This document shows, piece after piece, positions 38,972 to 50,289 of a stretch of DNA of 56,524 nucleotides. Each line of letters begins with the position of its first letter. Within the stretch, counting starts at the first letter, position 1. The notes under the pieces were generated by a model. It saw nothing but the letters and a program-made list of their open reading frames with translations. It was not told the DNA's origin and made no database searches. Both the position numbers and the translations under genes were made by a program. Origin of the DNA: Pseudomonadota bacterium (GTDB lineage Bacteria > Pseudomonadota > Gammaproteobacteria > Burkholderiales > JABEVD01); assembly GCA_021802655.1 (NCBI GenBank), contig JAJZRP010000002.1, positions 1-56,524 of the forward strand. Reading direction: 5' to 3'.

Positions 38972-41284
38972 ATGGAAAAGATCGAGCTTCCGATCGAAGG
39001 CATGCATTGCGTGAACTGCGCGGGAAGGGTTGAAAAGGCCCTGAACGAAGCGGAGGGGGCGAGCGCGAACGTCAATTTCGCGAGCGAAAAAGCCTATATC
39101 GAATATGATCCGCAAAAAACTTCCCCGGGCAAGCTCGTGGAAGTCGTGCAAAAGACAGGATTCAAGGTTCCGCAGGATAAGGTGAATCTTGCCATTTCCG
39201 GGATGCACTGCGCCAACTGCGCGCTCACCATAGAAAAATCCCTCAATGCCATCGAAGGGGTGGAAGCGAATGTCAATTTCGCCTCCGAAAAGGCGCTGGT
39301 CACCTTCCCCCGAGGTTCGGTCAGGGTCGAAAAGCTGATCGAAACGGTAAAAAACGCGGGATACGCTGCATCGCTGGCGAAAGCTGAAGACAGCCGCAAA
39401 AAGGAGCGTGAGGCGGCCTATAAAAAGGATCTCGGAATTTTCCTGATTTCGGCGATCCTGACCGCACCGCTTCTGCTGCACATGGCGGGCCTGCACATTC
39501 CCCGTCTTCTCCAGTTCGTACTGGCCACCCCGGTGCAGTTCTGGGCGGGAAGGCGCTTCTATGTCGGCGCCTGGCATTCCCTGAAAGGGGGTGGCGCCAA
39601 CATGGACGTGCTGGTCGCTCTCGGCACCAGCGTCGCCTATTTCTTCAGCGCCATCGTGACCCTGTTTTCCCTCGACCTGCATGTCTATTTCGAAGCGGGC
39701 GCATCCGTCATCACGCTCGTGATGCTGGGCAAGATGCTGGAAGCGAGAGCCAAGGGCAAGACTTCCGGCGCGATAGAAGAACTCGTGAAGCTCGCGCCGA
39801 AAACGGCCCATGTGGAAAGGAACGGCGAAATCCATGATGTCGAAGCGAGCAGCCTCGAAGTCGGGGACATCTTCCTGGTCAGGGCGGGAGAAACCGTTCC
39901 CGTTGACGGGATCGTGGTCGGCGGAAGCTCCTCGATCGACGAATCCATGCTGACCGGGGAGAGCATCCCGGTGGAAAAAACGGAGGGAAGCAAAGTCTAT
40001 GCCGCCACTCTCAACCAGACGGGATCGGTCAAATGCCGCGCCACCGGGGTCGGGGAGCACACCCAGCTCTCCGCCATCATCCGCCTGGTCGAGGAAGCTC
40101 AAGGGTCGAAAGCCCCGATCCAGCGTCTCGCCGACAGGATTTCGGGAATCTTCGTGCCGGCAGTGGTATCAGTCGCCCTGCTCGCTTTCGCCTTCTGGTG
40201 GTTCACAGGACATCCGACCGAAGCCCTCGTGAACGCGGTCGCAGTCCTCGTCATCGCCTGCCCCTGCGCGCTGGGACTTGCAACCCCGACTGCAATCATG
40301 GTCGGAATCGGACAGGGCGCCAGGGCGGGCATCCTGGTGAGAGATGCACAAGCGCTCGAACAAGCCGAAAAAATCGAAATCCTGGTCCTCGACAAGACCG
40401 GCACATTGACCGAAGGCAAGCCGTCCGTCACCGACATCCATGGCATCAACATTGCCGAAAAAGAACTGATGTCGATAGCCATGGCGCTTGAATCCGGTTC
40501 AGAACATCCTCTTGCGAAAGCGATCCTCGACAAGGGAAGAGAGATGGGCATAACGCCTCTCGTCGCCTCGGAGTTTTCTGCGATTCCCGGAGGGGGCGTA
40601 ACTGCCCTGATTGAAGGCTCGAGATGCTGGCTCGGCTCCCCCGCCCTGCTTTCCGAAAACGGAGTACCGTTCGATGTGCAGCCCAACGGAAATACCCGGG
40701 TCGGCATCGCGCGGGAAAACATCCTGATCGGCTGGATCGGCATTTCCGACAAATTGAGGCCGACTTCGAAGGAGGCGGTATCCCGCCTCCAAGCCATGGG
40801 CATCGAAGTCTATATGATGACCGGGGACAATGAGGACACCGCGAAGGCCATCGCGACCCAAGCGGGAATTGAAAAATTTCTCGCGAACGTGCTGCCCCGG
40901 GACAAGGCGGGCGAGATTTCGAAGCTGAAGGAAAACGGGAAAATCGTCGCCATGGCAGGCGACGGCATCAACGACGCCCCTGCACTTGCCGCATCCAGCG
41001 TGAGCTTCGCCATCGGCTCGGGTTCCGACATTGCGATCGAGGCAGCGGACATCACGTTGATGAAGAGCGATCTCGGGAGCCTGGCGGATGCGATCGAACT
41101 GTCGAAAGCCACGCTGAAGAAAATCCGCCAGAACCTCTTCTTCGCCTTCGTCTACAACGTGCTCGGAATTCCGCTTGCAGCCATGGGCTTTCTCAATCCC
41201 GTGATCGCAGGCGCAGCGATGGCAATGAGTTCGGTATCGGTGGTGAGCAATTCCCTGCTCCTCAAAAGCTGGAGGAGATCCTGA
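38972..41284 (+). CDS. copA: Cu(I)-type P1B ATPase with two N-terminal HMA domains
   Basis: [15 protein letters not shown] and [50 protein letters not shown]. Confidence 0.95.
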   Translation: MEKIELPIEGMHCVNCAGRVEKALNEAEGASANVNFASEKAYIEYDPQKTSPGKLVEVVQKTGFKVPQDKVNLAISGMHCANCALTIEKSLNAIEGVEANVNFASEKALVTFPRGSVRVEKLIETVKNAGYAASLAKAEDSRKKEREAAYKKDLGIFLISAILTAPLLLHMAGLHIPRLLQFVLATPVQFWAGRRFYVGAWHSLKGGGANMDVLVALGTSVAYFFSAIVTLFSLDLHVYFEAGASVITLVMLGKMLEARAKGKTSGAIEELVKLAPKTAHVERNGEIHDVEASSLEVGDIFLVRAGETVPVDGIVVGGSSSIDESMLTGESIPVEKTEGSKVYAATLNQTGSVKCRATGVGEHTQLSAIIRLVEEAQGSKAPIQRLADRISGIFVPAVVSVALLAFAFWWFTGHPTEALVNAVAVLVIACPCALGLATPTAIMVGIGQGARAGILVRDAQALEQAEKIEILVLDKTGTLTEGKPSVTDIHGINIAEKELMSIAMALESGSEHPLAKAILDKGREMGITPLVASEFSAIPGGGVTALIEGSRCWLGSPALLSENGVPFDVQPNGNTRVGIARENILIGWIGISDKLRPTSKEAVSRLQAMGIEVYMMTGDNEDTAKAIATQAGIEKFLANVLPRDKAGEISKLKENGKIVAMAGDGINDAPALAASSVSFAIGSGSDIAIEAADITLMKSDLGSLADAIELSKATLKKIRQNLFFAFVYNVLGIPLAAMGFLNPVIAGAAMAMSSVSVVSNSLLLKSWRRS

Positions 41285-42076
41285 CTATTCCCAGAATTGC
41301 CACCAGGGCTTCTTCTCCACGGTGGTGATGACCTGCGCATTCCATTGCGGATAGGTCTTGTCGAGAACCCGCTTGGCATCGTCGCGCAGCTTGACCATGC
41401 CGAGCCTGTCGTAGGATTTCACCATATCGACCAGTGCATTCTGGGTGGCCGGGGTCTCCGGATAGTCCTTCAGAACAGTCTGCGCCCGATTGATGGATGC
41501 AACATAATCGCCCCGTCTGTAATAATAATCGGCGACACGAATTTCGTGCATGGACAGCAAATTGGCCAGATACTGCATGCGCAGCCTCGAGTCGGGAGCA
41601 TACTTGCTGTTCGGGAAACGGGTCACGAGTGCCTTGAAAGCGTCGAAGGACTCCACCTCAGATTTCGGGTCCCGCTGGCTCATGTCCTTGGGAACGATGG
41701 AAGAAATGACCCCGGTCTCGCCGATGAAATTGGCTATCCCTTTCATGTAATAGGCATAATCCACAGCCGGGCTGTTCGGATGGAACTTGATGAAGCGGTC
41801 TGCAGCCGCTATCGCCGAGGCTTCGTCCTTGTTCTTGTAATACACATAGATCAGTTCGAGCTGGGCCTGCTGCGCATATTTGCCATAGGGATAGCGGGAC
41901 TGGAGCTTCTCCAGATAGGTCGTGGCCTTCTCGTAGTTTTCATTGTCGATCTCGGCTTTCGCCGCCTGATAAATCCTGCCCGCGGACCAGGATTCCGGCA
42001 CTTCTTCCTTGTAATTCGGCAAAAGTCCGCAGCCTGCTAACATCAGGGCCAGAATTAACGCTAAACTATGTCTCAT
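41285..42076 (-). CDS. bamD: Outer membrane protein assembly lipoprotein BamD
   Basis: Lipobox MRHSLALILALMLAGC; TPR repeats YEKATTYLEKLQSRYPYGKYAQQAQLELIYVYYK. Confidence 0.93.
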   Translation of the reverse strand: MRHSLALILALMLAGCGLLPNYKEEVPESWSAGRIYQAAKAEIDNENYEKATTYLEKLQSRYPYGKYAQQAQLELIYVYYKNKDEASAIAAADRFIKFHPNSPAVDYAYYMKGIANFIGETGVISSIVPKDMSQRDPKSEVESFDAFKALVTRFPNSKYAPDSRLRMQYLANLLSMHEIRVADYYYRRGDYVASINRAQTVLKDYPETPATQNALVDMVKSYDRLGMVKLRDDAKRVLDKTYPQWNAQVITTVEKKPWWQFWE

Positions 42077-43043
42077 GAAAGATCCCGTCGGAAAACCCGA
42101 AGATTATACCCCAAACTGGGCAACACTTAAGGGAATCAATTTCGTGATTCCCGTGCAATTTGCAGGACTTCGCCTGGATCAGGCCCTCGCAAAACTGGCT
42201 CCGGACCATTCGAGAAGCCGCCTGCAGTCCTGGATCAGGGACGAAAAGGTGAAGCTCGACGGCGGTCCCTGCCACATCAGGCAGAAAGTTTGGGGAGGGG
42301 AATCCGTATTCATCGAAGACTCCCCCGACCCTGCCGAAACGGCCCACGCCCCACAGGATATCGAGCTTTCCGTCCTTTATGAGGACGGCTTTCTGATCGT
42401 GATCGATAAACCTGCAGGCCTCGTCGTGCATCCTGGAAGCGGAAACCGGGAAGGCACGCTGCTGAATGCCCTGCTCCACCATGCATCATCGCTTTCGACG
42501 ATTCCCAGGGCGGGAATCGTCCACCGCCTCGACAAGGAAACGAGCGGACTGCTGGTCGTGGCGAAAACGCTCTCCGCGCAGACCAGCCTGGTGCGGCAAC
42601 TTCAGGGAAGAACCGTGAAGCGACAGTATGCCGCACTGGTGCACGGCATCGTAAAGCAGGATGGAACGGTCGATGCGCCGATAGGCCGTCATCCCGCCCA
42701 TCGCACCAAAATGGCAGTCGTCGGAAGCGGGAAATCCGCCAGGACGCACTACAGCGTGATCGAAACCTTTTCCGGATGCACCCTGCTCGAATGCTCGCTC
42801 GAAAGCGGCAGGACCCACCAGATCCGGGTCCACATGCAGCATATCGGCCACTCCCTCGTGGGCGACCCGGTCTACGGGAAAAAACCGCTTCCTTCGGAAA
42901 ATTCCGCACTCCTTTCGGCCTTTCCCAGACAGGCGCTGCATGCAAGGCGCCTGTCTTTTGTCCATCCTGAAAATGGCGAACTGATGACATTCGAATCCGG
43001 TCTTCCCGAAGATCTCGCCCGCCTTCTGGAAAAGCTGAAATGA
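42075..43043 (+). CDS. rluD: 23S rRNA pseudouridine synthase RluD
   Basis: S4 domain GLRLDQALAKLAPDHSRSRLQSWI; KPAGLVVHPGSG; IVHRLDKETSGLLVVAKT. Alternative GTG start at 42144. Confidence 0.93.
   Translation: MKDPVGKPEDYTPNWATLKGINFVIPVQFAGLRLDQALAKLAPDHSRSRLQSWIRDEKVKLDGGPCHIRQKVWGGESVFIEDSPDPAETAHAPQDIELSVLYEDGFLIVIDKPAGLVVHPGSGNREGTLLNALLHHASSLSTIPRAGIVHRLDKETSGLLVVAKTLSAQTSLVRQLQGRTVKRQYAALVHGIVKQDGTVDAPIGRHPAHRTKMAVVGSGKSARTHYSVIETFSGCTLLECSLESGRTHQIRVHMQHIGHSLVGDPVYGKKPLPSENSALLSAFPRQALHARRLSFVHPENGELMTFESGLPEDLARLLEKLK
42103..42108 (-). promoter_or_regulatory. Candidate -10 element of bamD (TATAAT) lying within the rluD 5' region
   Basis: Minus strand reads GGTATAATC, about 26 nt upstream of the bamD ATG. 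Confidence 0.45.
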
Positions 43044-43738
43044 ATTTCATCGTCCCGCATTGGCCCGCTCCGGCAAATGTCAAAGCCCTGATCACGACGA
43101 GAGAGGGTGGCGCAAGCCTCCCCCCCTATGCCAGCCTCAATCTCGGCAGCCATGTCGGAGACGATCCGGCCCATGTCGGGGAAAACCGGAAAAAAATCCG
43201 CGAATTTCTGCCTAATGAACCCAAATGGCTCAACCAGGTCCACGGCAATGCCGTCGTCGACCTGGATAATCCGGATACGTTCGATGCGGACGGCGCATTC
43301 ACCAGAAAACCCAATACCGTCTGCGCCATCCTGACCGCCGACTGCCTCCCCATCCTTCTCTCCGGACAGCACTGCGTCGGAGCCCTTCATGCCGGCTGGC
43401 GCGGCTTGGCTTCCGGCATCGTCGAAGAGACCGTGAAAGCGATGCGGGATGCTTCCTGCGCCTACCTCGGCCCCGCGATAGGGCAGGATGCCTTCGAGGT
43501 CGGGGAGGAAGTGCTGGATGCCTTCCCTGGCGAGAGCCAGGCTTTCAGGCGCGGAAAAAGCGGCAAATGGCATGCCGACATTTATGCCATTGCGAAAATG
43601 AAGCTCGGGAGGCTCGGCATCCATGACATCCACGGAGGAAATTTCTGCACCCACAATGAATCTTCACGCTTCTTTTCCTACCGGCGTGACGGGAATACCG
43701 GAAGGATGGGATCGTTCATCTGGCTCGAAGAAGCGTGA
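43040..43738 (+). CDS. pgeF: Peptidoglycan editing factor PgeF (YfiH/laccase-domain)
   Basis: NLNLGSHVGDDP-type motif, WLNQVHGN, LTADCLPILL, ALHAGWRGLASGI, CTHNESSRFFSYRRDGNTGR. Confidence 0.94.
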   Translation: MNFIVPHWPAPANVKALITTREGGASLPPYASLNLGSHVGDDPAHVGENRKKIREFLPNEPKWLNQVHGNAVVDLDNPDTFDADGAFTRKPNTVCAILTADCLPILLSGQHCVGALHAGWRGLASGIVEETVKAMRDASCAYLGPAIGQDAFEVGEEVLDAFPGESQAFRRGKSGKWHADIYAIAKMKLGRLGIHDIHGGNFCTHNESSRFFSYRRDGNTGRMGSFIWLEEA

Positions 43739-43775
43739 CGCATCGGTTATAATTGAAAATTTCCCGTAAAACAGA

Positions 43776-44540
43776 ATGTTGTCCATGTCAGTTCTTTCCT
43801 GGATCGTGACGACGAGCACCGTGGGCGGCCTTGCCAGCCTGGCGCTTGCCGGATCCTTCGCCCTCAGCCTGCGCGCGTCCTGGGTGCCGATGCTCGTCAG
43901 CTACGCGGTTGGCGCGCTGCTGGGCGCTGCCTTCCTCGAAATCCTGCCTGAAGCCTTCAGGCTGACGAAAAACCCGGGAGTGATGACGGCAACCATCCTG
44001 TTCGGGATACTGCTGTTCTTCATTCTGGAAAAACTCGTGTTGTGGCGCCATTGCCATGCCGAGGACTGCGAAGCGCACGAGTCCCACGATCACGGCAGAA
44101 GCGGGCTCATGATCATGATCGGGAACACCTTCCACAATTTCGTCGACGGCATTCTGATAGCAGCAGCCTTTCTGAGCGACATCCATCTCGGCATCGTCAC
44201 CGCGATCGCCATCATCGCCCACGAAATTCCGCAGGAAATGGGGGACTTCATGATCCTGCTGCATTCCGGCTATTCGAGAAGACAGGCCATCCTGTTCAAC
44301 CTGACCTCCAGCGGCGCGACCCTCGTGGGCGGTGTGCTCGCCTATGCCGTGCTGCAGTCCATGCAGGGCCTGATTCCTTCCCTGCTTGCGCTCGCCGCAT
44401 CCTCCATGATCTATGTTTCGGTGGCCGACCTGATCCCGGGACTGCACAAGCGCACCGAAATTCGCGCCACAGTCCAGCAGGTTGTGCTGATCTCCCTCGG
44501 CATAGGCTCGATCCTGGTTGCCGGCCTGCTGGCCGAATAA
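43776..44540 (+). CDS. ZIP family metal transporter
   Basis: His-rich loop CHAEDCEAHESHDHGRSG; GNTFHNFVDGILIAAAF; AHEIPQEMGDF. Confidence 0.93.
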   Translation: MLSMSVLSWIVTTSTVGGLASLALAGSFALSLRASWVPMLVSYAVGALLGAAFLEILPEAFRLTKNPGVMTATILFGILLFFILEKLVLWRHCHAEDCEAHESHDHGRSGLMIMIGNTFHNFVDGILIAAAFLSDIHLGIVTAIAIIAHEIPQEMGDFMILLHSGYSRRQAILFNLTSSGATLVGGVLAYAVLQSMQGLIPSLLALAASSMIYVSVADLIPGLHKRTEIRATVQQVVLISLGIGSILVAGLLAE

Positions 44541-44580
44541 TGATGATATTATCTGCACGAATTGAATTGATCCGGCTCAC

Positions 44581-45887
<1,307 letters not shown>

Positions 45888-45891
<4 letters not shown>

Positions 45892-47354
45892 AAGCTTTCA
45901 TCCTGTTGCTGCTTGCCTGCTTTGCTTCGGCTGCATCGGCAAAACATCTTCCGCCCCGGTCGAAGATTGCGCATTATTTCGAATCGGCAAGCCCGGAAGA
46001 AAAATTCGCCTTCCTGCTCGCCATGCCCAAGGGAGGAGAACTCGATGCGGAAATGCCGGGATCGGTCTATGCAGAATCGATGATAGCCTGGGCGGCCAAA
46101 AAAGGCCTGTGCATGGAAGAAGACATGAGCCTTTCCATGCCGCCTTGCGGAGAGGGCAAACTTTCAGCCAGGGCAGTTCTTTCCGACCCTGCGCTCTACC
46201 GGAAAACGCTCGGTGCCTGGTCGATGCGGGGCTTCGAAGGAAGAAATCCTGATCATTTCTTCTCAAGCTTCGGAAAATTCGAGAATGCCGCACAAGGCAT
46301 GACGGGAGCCATGCTCTCAGAAATGCTTTCGCGTGCGGCAAAAGAGCATGTGCTTTATCTGGAAGTTGCGCTCGCTCCTGACGGCAAAGCCGCCCTGGCG
46401 CTGGGCAAACGGCTGGGCTGGGACGGCAACCTGCACAATACTCTGGAAAACCTGAAAAACAACGGGCTCTCCAAAATAGCAGCGGCATCGCTGAAGGAAA
46501 TGAAACTTGCCGAAGCGGAAAAGAACAAACGCCTCAAATGCGGCACGCCTGACGCCGATCCGGGCTGCGGCGTATCCGTCCGCTATCTCTACGAGGTATC
46601 CAGGAACACGATGCCCGGGGAAGTTTTCGCGCAGATGGCGACAGGCCTGGAATTGGCCTCGCGTCCGGACTCGGTGTTTTCGGGCATTTTGCTTGCGGGC
46701 GCCGAGGACGAATCGATGCCGGACTTCAGCCTGCACATGCAGATGCTCGATTTCCTGAAATCCGTCTACCCGAAAACCCGTGTCGCCGTGAATGCAGGCG
46801 AACTCAGTCTCGAACTTGCGCCTCCCGAAGACTTGTCCTTCCATGTCAGCGAAGCTGTCATGCTGGGGCATGCCGAACGAATCGGACAGGGTTCGGACAT
46901 TCTGCACGAACCCCAGGGGCTTTTGCAAAAGCTCGCCCAAAAGAAAGTGCTGGTCGATATCTGCCCCGGGAGGACCGACACCGTGCTGGGAGAACGCGCG
47001 GACCCCTTGCCGACCTACCTGAAATTCGGCGTGCCCGTTACGCTTTCGAGCTGCGATGCGGGCGTCTTGAGAAGCGAAATTTCGATGGAATACCTGAAAG
47101 CTTCGCTGGAGGATCGTCTCGGGTACCCCGAACTCAAGAATATCGCGCGCAACAGCCTGGAATACGCCTTCGTTCCTGGAAAAAGCCTTTGGGTGAACGC
47201 AGCGAAATTCGTCCCGGTCAGGCAATGCGAGAGAGATGTGCGGGCAGGCAGACTGTTATCGGATTTTTGCCAGGATTATCTGGAATCCAACCGCAAGGCG
47301 AAGCTTGAGTGGCGGCTCGAAGCGGAATTCAGGGCTTTCGAGAAGCGCTACTGA
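45888..47354 (+). CDS. Secreted adenosine deaminase-fold protein with catalytic residues substituted (probable pseudoenzyme)
   Basis: Signal peptide [21 protein letters not shown]-like [60 protein letters not shown]. Confidence 0.8.
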
Positions 47355-47790
47355 AGCCGTCCAGGAGGAAAATCCATCTGCTTCCGGATTCCCCGAGCAG
47401 CCTGACATAGGCGGTGAAAGCTTCCCCTTTCCCGAGCTTCTTCTGCATGTCGGTGAGGACGTCGAATGAAACCGGCATCCAGTAATCCCTGCCATCCTCG
47501 GTCACCTTCACTTCGTTTCCGTATTTCATGTCCTGGACGGGATAATCGCGGTCCACTCCGAAAAAACCGCTCAGCACCTGGCTCCCGGCAACCGAAGCGG
47601 GACGGATCTCTCCCGTGTAAACCACTTTCGCACTGAAGGCATAGTCCTGCTTGAAGACCACGAATCCGCCGTGCCCGGCATGCGATGCAATCGCCACGCC
47701 ATCTGCAAGCCTGGCTGGAACATAGGCTTCCCATTTCCCGAATGCGCCCTGCGAGAAAAGCATCACCAGCACGAGCAGCCACTTTTTCAT
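47329..47790 (-). CDS. Secreted/periplasmic protein of unknown function
   Basis: Signal peptide MKKWLLVLVMLFSQGAFG; 153 aa; convergent overlap with the ADA-like gene. Confidence 0.7.
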   Translation of the reverse strand: MKKWLLVLVMLFSQGAFGKWEAYVPARLADGVAIASHAGHGGFVVFKQDYAFSAKVVYTGEIRPASVAGSQVLSGFFGVDRDYPVQDMKYGNEVKVTEDGRDYWMPVSFDVLTDMQKKLGKGEAFTAYVRLLGESGSRWIFLLDGFSSASRKP

Positions 47791-49727
47791 GATTTCTCCT
47801 CCCTGAAGAATTCTACAGCATCGGCTCGAGATCTGGTCCGCTTCATCGGGGGCAGGCTGCGCCAGATGCGCTTGCCGTAGGATTTCGAGATGATCCTCGG
47901 ATCGCAGATCATGAGTACCCCCCTATCTTCCTCGCTGCGAATCAATCTGCCCGCCCCCTGCTTCAGGGTCAATACCGCGTGGGGGAGCTGGAATTCCATG
48001 AAGGCATTCCCTCCTTCCCTGTTGATCTTCTGTATCCTCGCGGAAAGCACCGGATCGTCGGGAGGGGCGAAGGGAAGCTTGTCGATCACGACCAGCGACA
48101 ATGCCTCCCCCCTCACGTCCACCCCTTCCCAGAAAGACTGGCTGCCGAGAAGGACGGCATTGCCCAATTGCCTGAACCGCTCAAGCATCGCATTCTTCGC
48201 TCCCTCTCCCTGCAGCAGGAGCGGGAAATCGAGCTTTTCCTCCGAGAATGCCTCCTTAAGCAATTCGTGAGCGAGGCGCATCGCCTTGAGGCTGGTGAAA
48301 AGCAGGAATGCCCGTCCGCCGCTTGCCGCAATCAGGGGAAGCGCAGCATCGACCACGGCTTTGGTGTGTTCGCGGCTGTTGGGCTCGGGCATCGCCTCCG
48401 GCACATAGAGCAACGCCTGATTGGGATAATCGAAGGGACTGTCGAGGCAAAGCGTTTTCGCATCGACAAGTCCCATCTGCTCCAGGTAATGGGAGAAATC
48501 TCCGCCCACGGCGAGGGTCGCGGAGGTGAAAATCCACGACATCGGCCTTGCCTCGATCTGGCTGGAAAAAAGCTTTGCGATCGACATGGGCGTGGCATTG
48601 AGTTGCATCGCCTGGCTGTAAACCTCCACCCAGCGGATGAATTCCCCCGAATCGTCATCCCGCCAGTTCTTCGTCCTGCGCAGCAATTCGATTGCCCGAT
48701 CCCTGCAGTTCTTCAAACCTTCGCTGCGCTCCGCCTGGAGCTCCAGCAGCTTCAAAAGCGCTTCGAGGCTTCCCATCAGGGCTTCCAGAGCGGAAAAAAA
48801 ATCCTTGTCCAGCGCGGAAATGGGAAGCCTGGAATCGGCCTCCAGAACGGAAAGCCTGGCATCCTTCGCGCCTTTTTCGAGTTTCGCTGCAGCTTCGGGC
48901 AATGCCGCGAAATCCTTCGCTGAAATCGCAGCCTCCAGCCTCGTATCGCGCGCAAGCTCGATCATCTGGCTGGTTCCAACGGTTTCGCCGAGAAAAAGGC
49001 TGGCGACTTCGGGAAGCTGATGGGCTTCGTCGAAAATCACGGTATTGCAGGCAGGGAGGAGTTCTGCCACACCTTCGTCCTTCAGCATCACGTCGGCAAA
49101 GAAAAGATGGTGATTGACCACGACGAGATCGGCCCGCATGGCGGCACGCCTTGCCTCCATCACGAAGCATTCCTTGTGATTCGGGCATTCCGACCCCAGG
49201 CAGTTCTCGCGGGTGGAAGTCACGAGAGGCCAGATGGTCGCATCCTCGGGCACTTCGACAAGCTCGCCCTTATCCCCGCTTTGGGTGTTTCTCGAATAGC
49301 GCTCTACGCGCTTGAGGTAGGCAACATCCTCTCTTGAGGAGAGTCTCCCTTCCCTCGCGGTGCGCTCCAGATGGTAATGGCATATGTAGTTTGCGCGTCC
49401 CTTGAGAAGTGCCGTCTCGACCGAGATTCCGAGGGCACTCAACATGGCGGAGATATCCCGGGTATAGAGCTGATCCTGGAGCGTCTTGGTGCCTGTCGAG
49501 ACGATGATCTTCCCGCCTGAAAGGAGCGCCGGCACGAGGTAGGCGAATGTCTTTCCCGTACCGGTCCCCGCCTCGATGACGAGCCGTCCGTTCTTCGATA
49601 TCGCATCGAGGATCGCCTTTGCCATTTCGGTCTGCTGCTTCCTGGATCTGAAGCCTTCGATCGAGCAGGACAGGAGTCCGCCCTCGGAAAAGGCAGATTC
49701 GATGTCTGATAAAGTTGGGAGCGGCAT
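47787..49727 (-). CDS. ATP-dependent helicase, DinG/YoaA family
   Basis: EAGTGTGKTFAYLVPAL, Fe-S Cys cluster (NYICHYHLERTA; NCLGSECPNHKECF), VVNHHLFFAD, FDEAHQLP, QGAGRLIRSEEDRGVL. Confidence 0.92.
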   Translation of the reverse strand: MPLPTLSDIESAFSEGGLLSCSIEGFRSRKQQTEMAKAILDAISKNGRLVIEAGTGTGKTFAYLVPALLSGGKIIVSTGTKTLQDQLYTRDISAMLSALGISVETALLKGRANYICHYHLERTAREGRLSSREDVAYLKRVERYSRNTQSGDKGELVEVPEDATIWPLVTSTRENCLGSECPNHKECFVMEARRAAMRADLVVVNHHLFFADVMLKDEGVAELLPACNTVIFDEAHQLPEVASLFLGETVGTSQMIELARDTRLEAAISAKDFAALPEAAAKLEKGAKDARLSVLEADSRLPISALDKDFFSALEALMGSLEALLKLLELQAERSEGLKNCRDRAIELLRRTKNWRDDDSGEFIRWVEVYSQAMQLNATPMSIAKLFSSQIEARPMSWIFTSATLAVGGDFSHYLEQMGLVDAKTLCLDSPFDYPNQALLYVPEAMPEPNSREHTKAVVDAALPLIAASGGRAFLLFTSLKAMRLAHELLKEAFSEEKLDFPLLLQGEGAKNAMLERFRQLGNAVLLGSQSFWEGVDVRGEALSLVVIDKLPFAPPDDPVLSARIQKINREGGNAFMEFQLPHAVLTLKQGAGRLIRSEEDRGVLMICDPRIISKSYGKRIWRSLPPMKRTRSRADAVEFFREEKS

Positions 49728-49881
49728 AGATTGCCGATTATAACCTACGTCATCCCCGGTATCAGCGCGGCGGGATGTTTTCGATTCACCGATGGGCCCA
49801 TGGCACGATTTTTTGCAATCCGGTTTTCTCTGGAAATCCTCCGGCGGGAAGAGTAGATTTTCAATTTTGCAAGGAACCCCA

Positions 49882-50289
49882 ATGAGCGAAGAAATCTTTT
49901 ACAGGCCTGATGAAGCGTTTTCCAGGGAGGAGCGCACCCTGCCTGCGGAACTTTACAATCTCGCCAGACTCATGGTCTCAAGAAATACCGGCCCCGTTTT
50001 CGTTCCGATCAGAAGCATGCAGTACCTTGCCGTTCTCGACAGCGAAGAATTCATTTTCGTCGACGGCACCGGGAACAGGACCATAGCAATATCATGGCAC
50101 CGATTCAGGCCCGGGAGCAGAAGCGCACTCAGCGACGCAGTGCCCTACGAAGCCGTTTACTATTTTCCGGAAGCTGTCCAGACCATGAAGCGACTGCAGG
50201 GAGATTTCGCGAAAGCGCTCGATGCACTCGCTTCGAAACAGGAACCGCCGTCAATCGATGCGAAGGTGATCAGGTTCGAGTCCAAATAA
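49882..50289 (+). CDS. Conserved hypothetical protein
   Basis: 135 aa MSEEIFYRPDEAFSREERTLPAELYNLARLMVSRNTGPVFVPIRSMQYLAVLD with AAGGA upstream; ends abutting the convergent kinase gene. Confidence 0.7.
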   Translation: MSEEIFYRPDEAFSREERTLPAELYNLARLMVSRNTGPVFVPIRSMQYLAVLDSEEFIFVDGTGNRTIAISWHRFRPGSRSALSDAVPYEAVYYFPEAVQTMKRLQGDFAKALDALASKQEPPSIDAKVIRFESK

